The notes under the pieces: model-generated
Databases searched by the model: none
What the model saw: the letters and a program-made list of their open reading frames with translations, nothing else
Told to the model about the DNA's origin: nothing
Position numbers and translations under genes: made by a program
Assembly (NCBI RefSeq): GCF_001999245.1
Contig: NZ_CP019630.1
Location: forward strand, 3,030,501 to 3,094,500
Length of the DNA: 64,000 nucleotides
Reading direction: 5' to 3'
From: Roseibium algicola
GTDB taxonomy: Bacteria > Pseudomonadota > Alphaproteobacteria > Rhizobiales > Stappiaceae
Shown here: positions 41,846 to 50,048 of the stretch, piece by piece
How the letters are laid out: every line of letters starts with the position of its first letter
How positions within the stretch are numbered: position 1 is the stretch's first letter

Positions 41846-42265
41846 CTACTGCGCGCGCCGGTAGACGGACACGTTCGTGTAGCTTGCAACGTCGACCAGG
41901 TGGACGGTTTGGGTCACGGTCAGCGTTCTGCCGTCGTCGGACAGTTCCCGGTCGGCTTTCATGATCGTCAACCCTCCGCGGCGGGCTTCCGAAATGAGGT
42001 TGCGATCTCCCTGGAACACGAGACGCATGGCGTCGACCAGGCCGCTTTTGCCAAGACGCACTTCCGGACCGTCCGGCATTGCCTCGAAAGTGTCGTTGGT
42101 GACTTCGCCGTCGAAGGCCACCTGGTTCATCGTGAAGACGGCAACGCCGAAGTTCTCATCGATCTTGAGCGTGGCGCTGCGTGGCGGTTCGCCTTGTTCG
42201 AAGTCGCTTTCCTCCGTGTCGAGGATCCAGGTGCCGAGAAAGGGGGCGAGTTTGTCTTCGATCAT
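41846..42265 (-). CDS. small lipocalin-like hypothetical protein
   Basis: A 139-residue soluble protein. APFLGTWILDTEESDF resembles the opening strand of lipocalin/FABP-like barrels, and alternating hydrophobic patterns continue (GVAVFTMNQVAF, TLTVTQTVHLVDVASY). No catalytic residues or firm family can be named. ATG 42265 was chosen over the ORF start 42331, which would run into the leuB terminator. It lies just downstream of that terminator and 13 bp upstream of the VOC gene. Confidence 0.75.
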   Translation of the reverse strand: MIEDKLAPFLGTWILDTEESDFEQGEPPRSATLKIDENFGVAVFTMNQVAFDGEVTNDTFEAMPDGPEVRLGKSGLVDAMRLVFQGDRNLISEARRGGLTIMKADRELSDDGRTLTVTQTVHLVDVASYTNVSVYRRAQ

Positions 42266-42293
42266 GGGACCAGCGGAATCTTGAAAAGGGAAA

Positions 42294-42320
42294 GCCGCCA
42301 CCGGGATAACCGGTGACGGC
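42294..42320 (-). terminator. rho-independent terminator of leuB
   Basis: GCCGCCACCGG-GATAA-CCGGTGACGGC, an 11-bp stem with one mismatch. On the minus strand it is followed by TTTCCCTTTTC. It lies 25 bp after the leuB stop. Confidence 0.8.
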
Positions 42321-42345
42321 TCTGCTTGCAAATGGCGATTGCCTG

Positions 42346-43458
42346 TCAGGCGCTCAAGGCGTCCAGTTCGGCGATGATGGCGTCGCCCATTTCCACGGTG
42401 GAAACGGTGGCCTGGCCAGGCGCTGCGATATCTTTCGTCCGCAGGCCCTTGTCGAGAGCGTTGGCGATGGCCTTGTCCAGTTTGTCGGCGGCTGCAACTT
42501 CCTCGAAGGAGTAACGCAGCGCCATGCCGAAGCTGGCAATCATGGCGATCGGGTTGGCAGCGCCCGTGCCGGCAATGTCCGGAGCCGAGCCGTGGACGGG
42601 CTCGTAAAGCGCCTTGCGCTTGCCGGTAACACCATCCGGTGCGCCGAGGGATGCGGACGGGAGCATGCCGAGCGAACCGGTCAGCATGGCGGCAACGTCG
42701 GACAGCATGTCGCCGAAGAGGTTGTCCGTCACAATGACGTCGAACTGCTTGGGCCAGCGGACAAGCTGCATGCCGCCGGCGTCAGCCAGCATGTGCTCCA
42801 GCTGAACATCCTCGTAGCCGTTCTTGTGCGTCTGGGTAACGACTTCGTTCCACAGTACGCCGGACTTCATCACGTTCCGCTTTTCCATGGACGTGACCTT
42901 GTTGCCGCGCGTGCGCGCCAGCTCAAAGGCGACACCGGAAATGCGCTCGATCTCGTAAGTGTCGTAGACTTGCGTGTCGATACCGCGTTTCTGGCCGTTG
43001 CCGAGGTCGATGATTTCTTTCGGTTCGCCGAAGTAGACGCCGCCGGTCAGCTCGCGCACGATCAGGATGTCGAGACCTTCGATCACGTCCTTCTTCAGCG
43101 AGGATGCATCGGCAAGCGCCGGGTAGCAGATGGCCGGGCGCAGGTTGGCGAACAGCTGCATGTCCTTGCGCAGGCGCAAAAGGCCGGCTTCCGGGCGAAC
43201 TTCGTAAGGAACGTCGTCCCACTTGGGCCCGCCGACGGCACCGAAGATGACCGCGTCGGCAGCCATGGCCTTCGCCATGTCTTCTTCGGAGATCGACTGA
43301 CCATGCGCGTCATAGGCGGAACCACCCACCAGGCCTTCGTCGGTTTCAAAGGACATGCCGCCCTTTTCGTTGAACCAGGCAATGACCTTTTTCACTTCCT
43401 GCATGATTTCCGGGCCAATGCCGTCACCCGGCAGAAGCAGAAGTTTTTGTGAAGCCAT
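42346..43458 (-). CDS. leuB: 3-isopropylmalate dehydrogenase
   Basis: Oxidises and decarboxylates 3-isopropylmalate to 4-methyl-2-oxopentanoate with NAD in leucine synthesis. The 370-residue protein has the N-terminal [17 protein letters not shown], the substrate arginines in [15 protein letters not shown], and the catalytic [10 protein letters not shown]. The metal-binding [12 protein letters not shown] and the NAD-binding [19 protein letters not shown] are also present. ATG 43458 gives the family N-terminus; the ORF's earlier codon at 43476 would only add six residues. It is a single-gene unit closed by a terminator. Confidence 0.97.
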   Translation of the reverse strand: MASQKLLLLPGDGIGPEIMQEVKKVIAWFNEKGGMSFETDEGLVGGSAYDAHGQSISEEDMAKAMAADAVIFGAVGGPKWDDVPYEVRPEAGLLRLRKDMQLFANLRPAICYPALADASSLKKDVIEGLDILIVRELTGGVYFGEPKEIIDLGNGQKRGIDTQVYDTYEIERISGVAFELARTRGNKVTSMEKRNVMKSGVLWNEVVTQTHKNGYEDVQLEHMLADAGGMQLVRWPKQFDVIVTDNLFGDMLSDVAAMLTGSLGMLPSASLGAPDGVTGKRKALYEPVHGSAPDIAGTGAANPIAMIASFGMALRYSFEEVAAADKLDKAIANALDKGLRTKDIAAPGQATVSTVEMGDAIIAELDALSA

Positions 43459-43638
43459 GGGTGTTCCATCCCGCATTTTGAGAAATCTGATGGCGATGGG
43501 TTAGCGCGTCGGCCGTTGTCTTTCAAGATGAAGCCAGTTGCGAAGAACTCAAGCAAGCCGTGGGGAAAGGTCAAGAACGGCTGAAGGGCCCGGAGAGCTG
43601 CGGGATTGAAGCCGGTTTCAGGACTGCTCCTGCAAGGA

Positions 43639-44409
43639 TCAGCCGAGCCAGCCCCGCACTGCCTGGAACAGGAGGTTCAGCGCCAGCGCGGTCATTACCC
43701 ATCTGAAGCCGGTCTTGAAGCTATTCTCGTCCATTCGGCCGAGCAGGCGGCTGCCGGCGAGTGTGCCGAGAAAGCCGCTGGCGATCATCAGGACAATCAG
43801 TCCCAGCCAGGGCGCAAAGGCGAAGCCGAGCGCGCCGAACGCAATGATCTTGAAGACGTGCATGATCAGCGCGGTGATTGCCTGGTTGGCGACGAACCCG
43901 TGGCGCGGCAGGCCGAGGGTCGACAAGACGGCACCGCCGATGGGGCCGGCCGCACCGAAGAACATGGACAGGAACGTGGAGGCAAAACCCGCCGCCGCCA
44001 TGACCCGTTTCGGTGCCTTGCCGAAGTGAGGCGCCTTGCCCCAGACGACCCAAAGCACGAACAGGCCGATGCCCGCCTTTAGAACCGCCGGTGGCAATTC
44101 CACCGCGATGGCGCCGCCGACGGCCGCGCCAATTGCCGCCCCGACTGCGAACCAGAGCGCAATCAGCCAGTCGACATGTTTCAGTTGCACCAGCGCACGC
44201 CCGGCGTTCGATCCGAGCTGAACGACACCGTGGACCGGCACCAGGGCACTGGCCGGCATGACGGTTGCCATGATCGCGATCAGCGCGACCCCGCCGCCAA
44301 GGCCGACGGCCGCTGTCAGGGCCGAGGTGAAGAAACTGGTGACGATCAGTGTCAGCGATGCAGCAAGGTGCAGCTGATCGGGAAAGAAGAAGCCGGCGAT
44401 GTCCGACAT
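43639..44409 (-). CDS. TSUP-family (TauE/SafE) permease
   Basis: A 256-residue inner-membrane protein with about eight helices. SALTAAVGLGGGVALIAIM and PRHGFVANQAITALIMHVFK match the two TauE/SafE repeats. Relatives export sulfite, sulfoacetate or other organosulfur anions; no sulfur gene lies nearby to define the cargo. The ATG comes one base after the stop of the AlbA_2 membrane gene (TGA-C-ATG), so translation is coupled to that gene. Confidence 0.9.
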   Translation of the reverse strand: MSDIAGFFFPDQLHLAASLTLIVTSFFTSALTAAVGLGGGVALIAIMATVMPASALVPVHGVVQLGSNAGRALVQLKHVDWLIALWFAVGAAIGAAVGGAIAVELPPAVLKAGIGLFVLWVVWGKAPHFGKAPKRVMAAAGFASTFLSMFFGAAGPIGGAVLSTLGLPRHGFVANQAITALIMHVFKIIAFGALGFAFAPWLGLIVLMIASGFLGTLAGSRLLGRMDENSFKTGFRWVMTALALNLLFQAVRGWLG

Positions 44410-44410
44410 G

Positions 44411-45205
44411 TCACGACCATCTCTTGTTGGCGTAGTTGACCGCTTCGCGGACATCCAGTGCGCGGGTGGAATTGCCGCTGCGCAGATAGAAGACCGAGGC
44501 CTTGTTTTCTTCCAGATAGACGGCGCGGGGTGCCGGGCTGACGATGACCATGGCGACGTCCTTGCCGTCCACCCTGGAAAACACCGTGTGGATGTAAGGG
44601 CAGAGATCTCCGCCGAGTGTCTTGGAAACGATGTCGTTGACAGTGCGCTCGAACGAATCGAGGTCCGGGCTTTTCAGCGTTGCCAGGTCCTTGTCGAGAC
44701 CAAGCGGTGTGCCGTTGTCGTCAACACCGATCAGAAGATGGCCGCCATCGGCATTGAAGAAGCCGGCAAGGGTCTTGGCGATGACCTTTTCCAGGGACCG
44801 GTTGGTCCGGTTTTCCTTCAGGTCCCAGCGCAGCGACGACTTGAACTCCACGCGCCGGTTCTCGCCCTGTTTCAGAAGATCGGGAATGAGCGCGGTCTGC
44901 TCTTCACGCAGGGACCGGTAGGCTTCGGACGTTCGCATGTAGTTGCGGGTGAACATGCCGAAGGCGAGGCCGACAACTGCGCCGAGGCCGGTATAGGCAA
45001 CCGCAACATCCAGATGCCGGGGAAGCAGCACCAGCCACAGGCGCGCTGTCAGAAATTCAAGGAGGTTCGGAGCCGTTTCCGAAAAACGTGCCAGTTCCCA
45101 CCAGACCACCACAAGGTTCAGCGGGTGGATGACCAGGACACCGACAATGGCCCCGACCACGACATAGGCTGCCAGAAAGGGAAGCTTGAACGGGGAAAGA
45201 GCCAT
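44411..45205 (-). CDS. membrane-anchored AlbA_2/Schlafen-like domain protein
   Basis: A 264-residue protein with two N-terminal membrane helices (about 8-30 and 66-86), a short linker and a cytoplasmic AlbA_2 (AAA_4/Schlafen core) domain. ENRRVEFKSSLRWDLKENR, AKTLAGFFNADGGHLLIGVD and DNGTPLGLDKDL are the hallmarks of that domain, and VYLEENKASVFYLRSGNSTR is near the end. Soluble relatives bind nucleic acid or act as RNases in some contexts. Here the domain is tethered to the membrane and paired with a TSUP permease. Function unknown. Confidence 0.88.
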   Translation of the reverse strand: MALSPFKLPFLAAYVVVGAIVGVLVIHPLNLVVVWWELARFSETAPNLLEFLTARLWLVLLPRHLDVAVAYTGLGAVVGLAFGMFTRNYMRTSEAYRSLREEQTALIPDLLKQGENRRVEFKSSLRWDLKENRTNRSLEKVIAKTLAGFFNADGGHLLIGVDDNGTPLGLDKDLATLKSPDLDSFERTVNDIVSKTLGGDLCPYIHTVFSRVDGKDVAMVIVSPAPRAVYLEENKASVFYLRSGNSTRALDVREAVNYANKRWS

Positions 45206-45259
45206 ATTTGAAAATCCAAATGAAAACGCCGGTCGGAACCGGCGTCACTCTTAATCCAA

Positions 45260-45330
45260 AACCTTCCCGCCGTCATCCCGGCCCGTCGTCCCGGGTCGGC
45301 ATCGTGCGAACCGGAATGACGATGAAGGTT
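45260..45330. repeat. palindromic intergenic (REP-like) element
   Basis: Nested inverted repeats: the outer arms AACCTTC/GAAGGTT (45260-45266, 45324-45330) enclose CGTCATCCCGG/CCGGAATGACG (45271-45281, 45311-45321). Such TCATCCCGG palindromes are common alphaproteobacterial intergenic repeats. It lies between the M20 gene end and the AlbA_2 gene start and may also stop transcription. Confidence 0.6.
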
Positions 45331-45341
45331 CTCACAGGCGG

Positions 45342-46514
45342 TCAGGCCGCCGCGGGCAGGGCCGTTTCGACCAGTTTCACCCAGTAGGAACAGCCGACCG
45401 GGATCAGGTCGTCGTTGAAGTCATAGGCCGGATGATGCAGGCCCGCGCTGTCGCCGTTGCCGGCGAAGATGAACGCGCCCGGGCGTTCTTCCAGCATGTA
45501 GGAGAAATCCTCCCCGCCCATCATCGGCTCGATCTCGCGATTGACCTTGCCGACCCCGGCAATGCCTTCGGCGACGGCCGCCGCGAAATCCGTCTGCTCG
45601 TCGTGGTTCGCCGTGACCGGATACCCGCGAGTGAACTGCAGAACTGCCTTTGCGCCAAACGCATCGCCAACAGAGCTGACGATGGATTCCATCCGTGCCT
45701 GGGCGAGATCCCGCATTTCCGGGCTCAGCGTGCGTACGGTGCCGCGCAGCAGCACTTCCTGCGGAATGACGTTGAAGGCGTTGCCACCCTGGAAAACGGT
45801 CACCGACACAACAACCGAATCGAGCGGATTGGCATTGCGGCTGGCGATGGTCTGCAGCGCGGACACCAGTTGCGAGCCGATCACGATCGGATCGATGGTC
45901 TCATGCGGCTTGGCGGCATGGCCGCCCCGGCCGGTGATGGTGATGCGGAATTCGTCGGTCGCGGCCATAATCGGGCCCTTGCGGATGGCGAATTCGCCCA
46001 CCGGCATGCCCGGGAAGTTGTGCATGCCGTAGACTTCCTCGATCGGCCAGCGGGTCAGAAGACCATCGTCGATCATCGCCTTCGCGCCTGCGCCACCTTC
46101 TTCGGCGGGCTGGAAGATGACGACGACGGTGCCGTCGAAGTTGCGGGTCTCGGCGAGATATTTTGCAGCGCCCAGCAACATGGCGGTGTGGCCGTCATGG
46201 CCGCAGGCATGCATCTTGCCCGGGATCTTGGAGGCATAGTCCTTGCCGGTGATTTCCTCGATCGGCAGCGCGTCCATGTCGGCACGCAGGCCGATGGTCT
46301 TGCCGGCACCGCCGTTGCGGCCCTTGATCACGCCAACGACGCCCGTCTTGCCGACACCCGTTGCGATTTCATCGACACCGAAGCTCTGCAGCAGCTCGGA
46401 CACCTTTTCGGCAGTCCGCACCGTTTCGTAGAGAATTTCGGGATTTTCGTGAATGTCGCGGCGCCAGGCGGTGATCTCGTCGGCCAGATCCGCGAGGCGA
46501 TTAACGATGGGCAT
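45342..46514 (-). CDS. M20-family amidohydrolase (hippurate/N-acyl amino acid hydrolase)
   Basis: A 390-residue zinc hydrolase removing acyl groups from N-acyl amino acids. RRDIHENPEILYET opens the family. LRADMDALPI, MHACGHDGHTAMLLGAAKYL and FQPAEEGGAGAKAMI supply the metal ligands and catalytic Glu, and the dimerisation domain includes GRGGHAAKPHETIDPI. The last metal ligand lies in AGLHHPAYDFND. The true substrate is unknown. The gene is flanked on both sides by spacers over 130 bp and appears to be on its own. Confidence 0.93.
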   Translation of the reverse strand: MPIVNRLADLADEITAWRRDIHENPEILYETVRTAEKVSELLQSFGVDEIATGVGKTGVVGVIKGRNGGAGKTIGLRADMDALPIEEITGKDYASKIPGKMHACGHDGHTAMLLGAAKYLAETRNFDGTVVVIFQPAEEGGAGAKAMIDDGLLTRWPIEEVYGMHNFPGMPVGEFAIRKGPIMAATDEFRITITGRGGHAAKPHETIDPIVIGSQLVSALQTIASRNANPLDSVVVSVTVFQGGNAFNVIPQEVLLRGTVRTLSPEMRDLAQARMESIVSSVGDAFGAKAVLQFTRGYPVTANHDEQTDFAAAVAEGIAGVGKVNREIEPMMGGEDFSYMLEERPGAFIFAGNGDSAGLHHPAYDFNDDLIPVGCSYWVKLVETALPAAA

Positions 46515-46657
46515 GAAGGACTCCTAGAAACACATCGGAACAGGAAAGCGCTTTAAGCTTGAACGGCTAACCTATCGCAAGCTGCAAAAAGAGGAAGTGG
46601 GATTGCGGAAAAAGTTATGTGCAAGGCGATGGTCCGCAAGACTGATCCGCCACCAGG

Positions 46658-47329
46658 TCATTCTCCGGATGATTTTTCCTGCAACCGGAAAACACGGGTG
46701 CGTTTGATCTCGTTGTCTTCCAGCGCACCGACCACCGGAACGCTGTAGGCCGCCAGTTCAACCAAGCGTGACGAGGGCAGATAGGACCGGCCAGGGTCGC
46801 CGACATAGACCTCGATGTTGTTCGTCAGCAACATGTCGAGAAATGCCAGCACCTTGTCGGCCATGGGCTTGTCGTAGAAAACGTCACCACAGAAGACAAG
46901 GTCCGCTTGCGGCGGTTCTCCGGTGGTGATGTCTGCTGTCTCGGTGGTGATCTCCACCTCGTTGAGCGCGGCGTTGAGGCGTGTTGCGGTCAGGGCGTAG
47001 GGGTCGATGTCGACCGCGTGGCAGGACGCTGCGCCGGCCTTCATGGCAGCTATACCGACCAGACCAGAGCCGCAGGCAAAGTCGACAACGCGTTTTCCCG
47101 CGACCAGCTCCGGCGTGTCGAGCACGTAGCGGGCAAGTCCCTGGCCGCCTGCCCAGGCAAAGGCCCAGAATGGCGGCGGCAGGCCTAGCTCGCCCAATTC
47201 GTCTTCGGTCTTTTGCCACAGATCCATGGCCTCATCGGCCACATGCAGAAGGATTTCCTCCGCATGCGGCACAGGTTTGACCTTGGTCTCCTTCCGGATG
47301 AAGGCTGCCGGATCCTTGATAAGGGCCAT
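46658..47329 (-). CDS. ETF-beta lysine methyltransferase-like protein (METTL20/ETFBKMT family)
   Basis: A 223-residue class I methyltransferase. PPPFWAFAWAGGQGLARYVL and VVDFACGSGLVGIAAMKAGA (SAM motif I) are followed by VDIDPYALTATRLNAALN and the family hallmark FCGDVFYDK. This layout is that of METTL20, which trimethylates lysines of the electron transfer flavoprotein beta subunit and has bacterial members in Rhizobiales. ETF links acyl-CoA oxidation to the respiratory chain, fitting the acyl-CoA metabolism in this window. It lies 27 bp after the EVE gene. Other protein-lysine targets are possible. Confidence 0.85.
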   Translation of the reverse strand: MALIKDPAAFIRKETKVKPVPHAEEILLHVADEAMDLWQKTEDELGELGLPPPFWAFAWAGGQGLARYVLDTPELVAGKRVVDFACGSGLVGIAAMKAGAASCHAVDIDPYALTATRLNAALNEVEITTETADITTGEPPQADLVFCGDVFYDKPMADKVLAFLDMLLTNNIEVYVGDPGRSYLPSSRLVELAAYSVPVVGALEDNEIKRTRVFRLQEKSSGE

Positions 47330-47356
47330 TCAGGGCGGATCTCTCAGGAGAGGACG

Positions 47357-47782
47357 TTAGGCAGGCTCTTTCAGGCCGCCCATTTCACAGACGATTTTCC
47401 ATTCCTCTTCCGTGACCGGCTGAACCGACAGGCGCATGGAAGTGACCAGCGACATCTTGGCAAGGCGCGGTTCGGCCTTGACGTCGGCCAGGGTCACCGG
47501 CTTGGGCATGTCACGGACGGCCTTGAAGTCCACGCATTCCCAGCGGGGATCATCGATGGTGGTGTCCGGATGGATGTCGCTGCAGACTTCAACGATGCCG
47601 ACGACTTCCTTGCCGATGTTGGAATGGTAGAAGAACGCCTTGTCGCCGATTTCCATGGCCCGCATGTTGTTGCGTGCCTGGTAGTTCCGGATACCGTCCC
47701 ACTGCTCACCCTTGTCGCCACGGGCCTTCTGCTGTTCCCAGGACCATTTGTCGGGCTCGGACTTGATCAGCCAGTATTGCAC
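47357..47782 (-). CDS. EVE-domain protein
   Basis: A 141-residue EVE (PUA-like) protein. YWLIKSEPDKWSWEQQ at the start and WDGIRNYQARNNMRAMEIGD, AFFYHSN and GIVEVCSDIHPD are the family motifs. EVE domains bind modified bases in DNA or RNA. It starts directly after the YciI stop and belongs to a gpsA-YciI-EVE group conserved in many alphaproteobacteria. Its precise ligand is unknown. Confidence 0.94.
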   Translation of the reverse strand: MQYWLIKSEPDKWSWEQQKARGDKGEQWDGIRNYQARNNMRAMEIGDKAFFYHSNIGKEVVGIVEVCSDIHPDTTIDDPRWECVDFKAVRDMPKPVTLADVKAEPRLAKMSLVTSMRLSVQPVTEEEWKIVCEMGGLKEPA

Positions 47783-48073
47783 TCAGTTTGCCTCCGGGTT
47801 CTTGATTGCCCAGTTCCAGGGGCGGATCTCGACGCTTTCGAACAAACCGGCACGGGCGTAGGGATCTTCCTGGGAGATCGCCAGGATCTCGTCGCGGTTG
47901 GAGGCTTCGATCACCACCAGCGAGCCGGTCATGTTGCCGTCGTCGTCAAGAAACGGGCCGGCTGCCTTGAGGCTGTCGCCGAGGCCTTTCAGGAAGTCGA
48001 GATGGGCGGCGCGGTTGTCGAGGCGCGTCTGCAGGGCACCGGGCTTGTCGGTGCAGATCAGGGCATAAAGCAT
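47783..48073 (-). CDS. YciI-family protein
   Basis: A 96-residue ferredoxin-like-fold protein: MLYALICTDKPGA, RLDNRAAHLDFLKGLG (the conserved R..H segment) and DPYARAGLFESVEIRPWNW are characteristic. The family has a His-Asp pair suggestive of catalysis, but the reaction is unknown. It directly abuts the EVE gene, so the pair is co-transcribed. Confidence 0.93.
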   Translation of the reverse strand: MLYALICTDKPGALQTRLDNRAAHLDFLKGLGDSLKAAGPFLDDDGNMTGSLVVIEASNRDEILAISQEDPYARAGLFESVEIRPWNWAIKNPEAN

Positions 48074-48174
48074 GAAGAATTCCCCGGGTTGGTCGAATCT
48101 GCGTCGAACCTAGGGCCGGGGCGGGGGAAACTCAATGGGGGAAAGTCGGGGAGGTGCATCACACCCTATGCAAG

Positions 48175-48231
48175 CGGCCCATCCATCGAGACGCCTGGCG
48201 TTGCCCGGCTCCTCAGGATGAGGACGTGGGG
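48175..48231 (-). repeat. dispersed ~55-bp intergenic repeat, copy 1
   Basis: Its reverse complement aligns with the copy at 60627-60676 over almost the entire length, sharing CGTCCTCATCCTGAGGAG and GCGTCTCGANGGATGGG. The middle 12-15 bases differ. This is a typical alphaproteobacterial intergenic repeat unit and contains an internal imperfect hairpin. Confidence 0.75.
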
Positions 48232-48296
48232 GAGCTGTTCTCCCCTTCGTGGCAGGGCAACTGACTTTGGACTAAAGACAGGCAGCAAGCACAAGT

Positions 48297-48443
48297 GTCA
48301 CCCCGGGCGAGCAACGCGAGACCCGGGGGCTACTCGTTTCCAGAGAGCTGGAATGGGTTGTGCCTCTTCAGGGCACCTTGTCTGCTTCGGCAAGCGGCGC
48401 GGCGAGTGGGCCCCGGATCTGCGCTTCGCTTGTCCGGGGTGAC
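48297..48443. repeat. 147-bp MITE-like segment with 10-bp terminal inverted repeats
   Basis: Starts with GTCACCCCGG and ends with its exact inverse CCGGGGTGAC. Internally it holds two further palindromes, CCCCGGG...CCCGGGG (48301-48328) and CCCCGGA...TCCGGGG (48411-48439). No coding potential. It lies in the 478-bp gap between gpsA and the YciI gene, which otherwise holds repeat copy 1 and no gene. No clear target-site duplication was identified. Confidence 0.5.
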
Positions 48444-48551
48444 GCCGTGGGGATGAGGATATCGCTCATATGCCAATCCCCTATCACAAGCGGAAAGAGA
48501 GCCAGGTGCCGGCTTGTGCCTATGTCGAAGGCCGGTTTCGTCGAGACGGGG

Positions 48552-49559
48552 TCAAAGCCCTGCCGTTTCCGATTTCAGTGGGCGTGCCATCAGGGTGTTG
48601 AGGGCGTCATCGATGGTCAGGTCCTCGTCGATCATCCTGGCCACCGTCTCGCAGATCGGCACTTCGACATCGTATTTGCGGGCCAGCTTGACTGCGACGC
48701 GGGCGGAATAGGCGCCTTCCGCGAGCTTGCCGCCTGCCGAAATCAGCTCGGAAGCCATGAAACCTTCGCCGAGCCGCAGCCCGAAGGAAAAGTTGCGCGA
48801 CTGGCTGGACGAACAGGTGAGCACAAGGTCTCCCAGACCGGAAAGGCCTGTCAGCGTTTCACCCTGTGCGCCCATGGCAGTGCCGAGGCGTGACAGTTCG
48901 GCAAAGCCGCGGGCGGTCAGCGCTGCCTGGGCACTGGCTCCGAGCTTTCGGCCGACCACGGCCCCGCAGGCGATCGCGAGTACGTTCTTGAGGGCGCCGC
49001 CGATCTGGGCACCGAGAATGTCGATCGAGGCATAGGGCCGGAAACAGGGCGATTGCATTGCTTCGCACAGGCTGAGCGCGGTCTTGGCCGAATTGGCGGC
49101 AACGGTGACGGCAGTCGGCAGGCCCTTGGCGACGTCGTCGGCAAAGCTCGGGCCGGACAGGACGCCGGGTTCGACGCCGGGCAGTTCCTCGCTCATGACC
49201 TTCGACAAGAGCTTGCCGGAGGATTGTTCGATGCCCTTGGCGCACAGCACGACGGGGCCGCGTACCTTGCCGGTCTGTTTCAGGGCAGCCAGCATCGCAC
49301 GAGTTGTCTGGGCGGGTGTCACCAGCAAGATGGCATCGGCGTCGGCGACCACTTCCAGCGAAGATGTCGCTTCCAGTTCCTCGTCAAAGGTGATTCCCGG
49401 CAGATACCTCGGGTTCTGCCGACGGGACCTGATATCGGAGACCGTACCGGGATCACGCGCCCAAAGGCGCACTTCCCGTCCGGCACGGGCTGCGGTCAGG
49501 GCCAGGGCCGTGCCCCAGGCGCCGCCGCCAACGACGCCGATAGACCTAATGGCGCCCAT
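48552..49559 (-). CDS. gpsA: glycerol-3-phosphate dehydrogenase [NAD(P)+]
   Basis: Reduces dihydroxyacetone phosphate to sn-glycerol 3-phosphate for phospholipid synthesis. The 335-residue protein has the Rossmann motif GVVGGGAWGTALAL, VLCAKGIEQSSGKL, LSGPSFADDVAKGLPTAVTV and the catalytic lysine region GGALKNVLAIACG. LTGLSGLGDLVLTCSS follows. ATG 49559 gives the family N-terminus and overlaps the end of the NUDIX gene upstream by 14 bp. It belongs to the minus-strand series starting at tsaD. Confidence 0.96.
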   Translation of the reverse strand: MGAIRSIGVVGGGAWGTALALTAARAGREVRLWARDPGTVSDIRSRRQNPRYLPGITFDEELEATSSLEVVADADAILLVTPAQTTRAMLAALKQTGKVRGPVVLCAKGIEQSSGKLLSKVMSEELPGVEPGVLSGPSFADDVAKGLPTAVTVAANSAKTALSLCEAMQSPCFRPYASIDILGAQIGGALKNVLAIACGAVVGRKLGASAQAALTARGFAELSRLGTAMGAQGETLTGLSGLGDLVLTCSSSQSRNFSFGLRLGEGFMASELISAGGKLAEGAYSARVAVKLARKYDVEVPICETVARMIDEDLTIDDALNTLMARPLKSETAGL

Positions 49560-50022
49560 TGCTCTGCCTTTCCACGCGCGTCCGTAATGTTTCAAGTTGC
49601 GCTCCAAACCCTTCAAAAAAGCGGGCCTCGGTCGGCGCATCCATGGTGAACAGGTCAATCCAGAACAGACGGAACCTTATCGGGGGGCCGCCTGCGTTCG
49701 GTGACATTTCGAAATGTTCCCATTCTGTCGCGGGCTTTTCACGAATTCGGCCGTGAAAATGCCGCCGGCGATGCAAGCCGTCGAGACAACGGGGAACATC
49801 TTTGAAGATATGGTCCTGGTCGGCGAACGATTCGAGCGCGATATCCAACGAAAGTCCGGTCTCCTCGGCAAATTCTCTCCTGGCAGCCTGCAGATAGCTT
49901 TCGCCGGGATCGACCGTGCCTCCGGGAACCTGGAGGCCGGCGTTCGGGAAATCGGGTTCCACAAACACGAGAAGCTCTGTTCCACAGGTCAGGTAGACAT
50001 AGGCCTTTTGGTAGATCAGCAC
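49546..50022 (-). CDS. NUDIX hydrolase, paralogue 1
   Basis: A 158-residue NUDIX enzyme with a complete box, GGTVDPGESYLQAARREF followed by AEETGL (about 34-57), so it should hydrolyse a nucleoside diphosphate-linked substrate with Mg2+. The N-terminus (KAYVYLTCGTELLVF) and the C-terminal pattern (EWEHFEMSPN...FWIDLF) are nearly the same as in the next gene upstream, a tandem duplicate. The 3' end overlaps gpsA. The substrate is unknown. Confidence 0.92.
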   Translation of the reverse strand: MLIYQKAYVYLTCGTELLVFVEPDFPNAGLQVPGGTVDPGESYLQAARREFAEETGLSLDIALESFADQDHIFKDVPRCLDGLHRRRHFHGRIREKPATEWEHFEMSPNAGGPPIRFRLFWIDLFTMDAPTEARFFEGFGAQLETLRTRVERQSNGRH

Positions 50023-50048
50023 GGGCAGATCCTTGAAAGAACTGTTGT

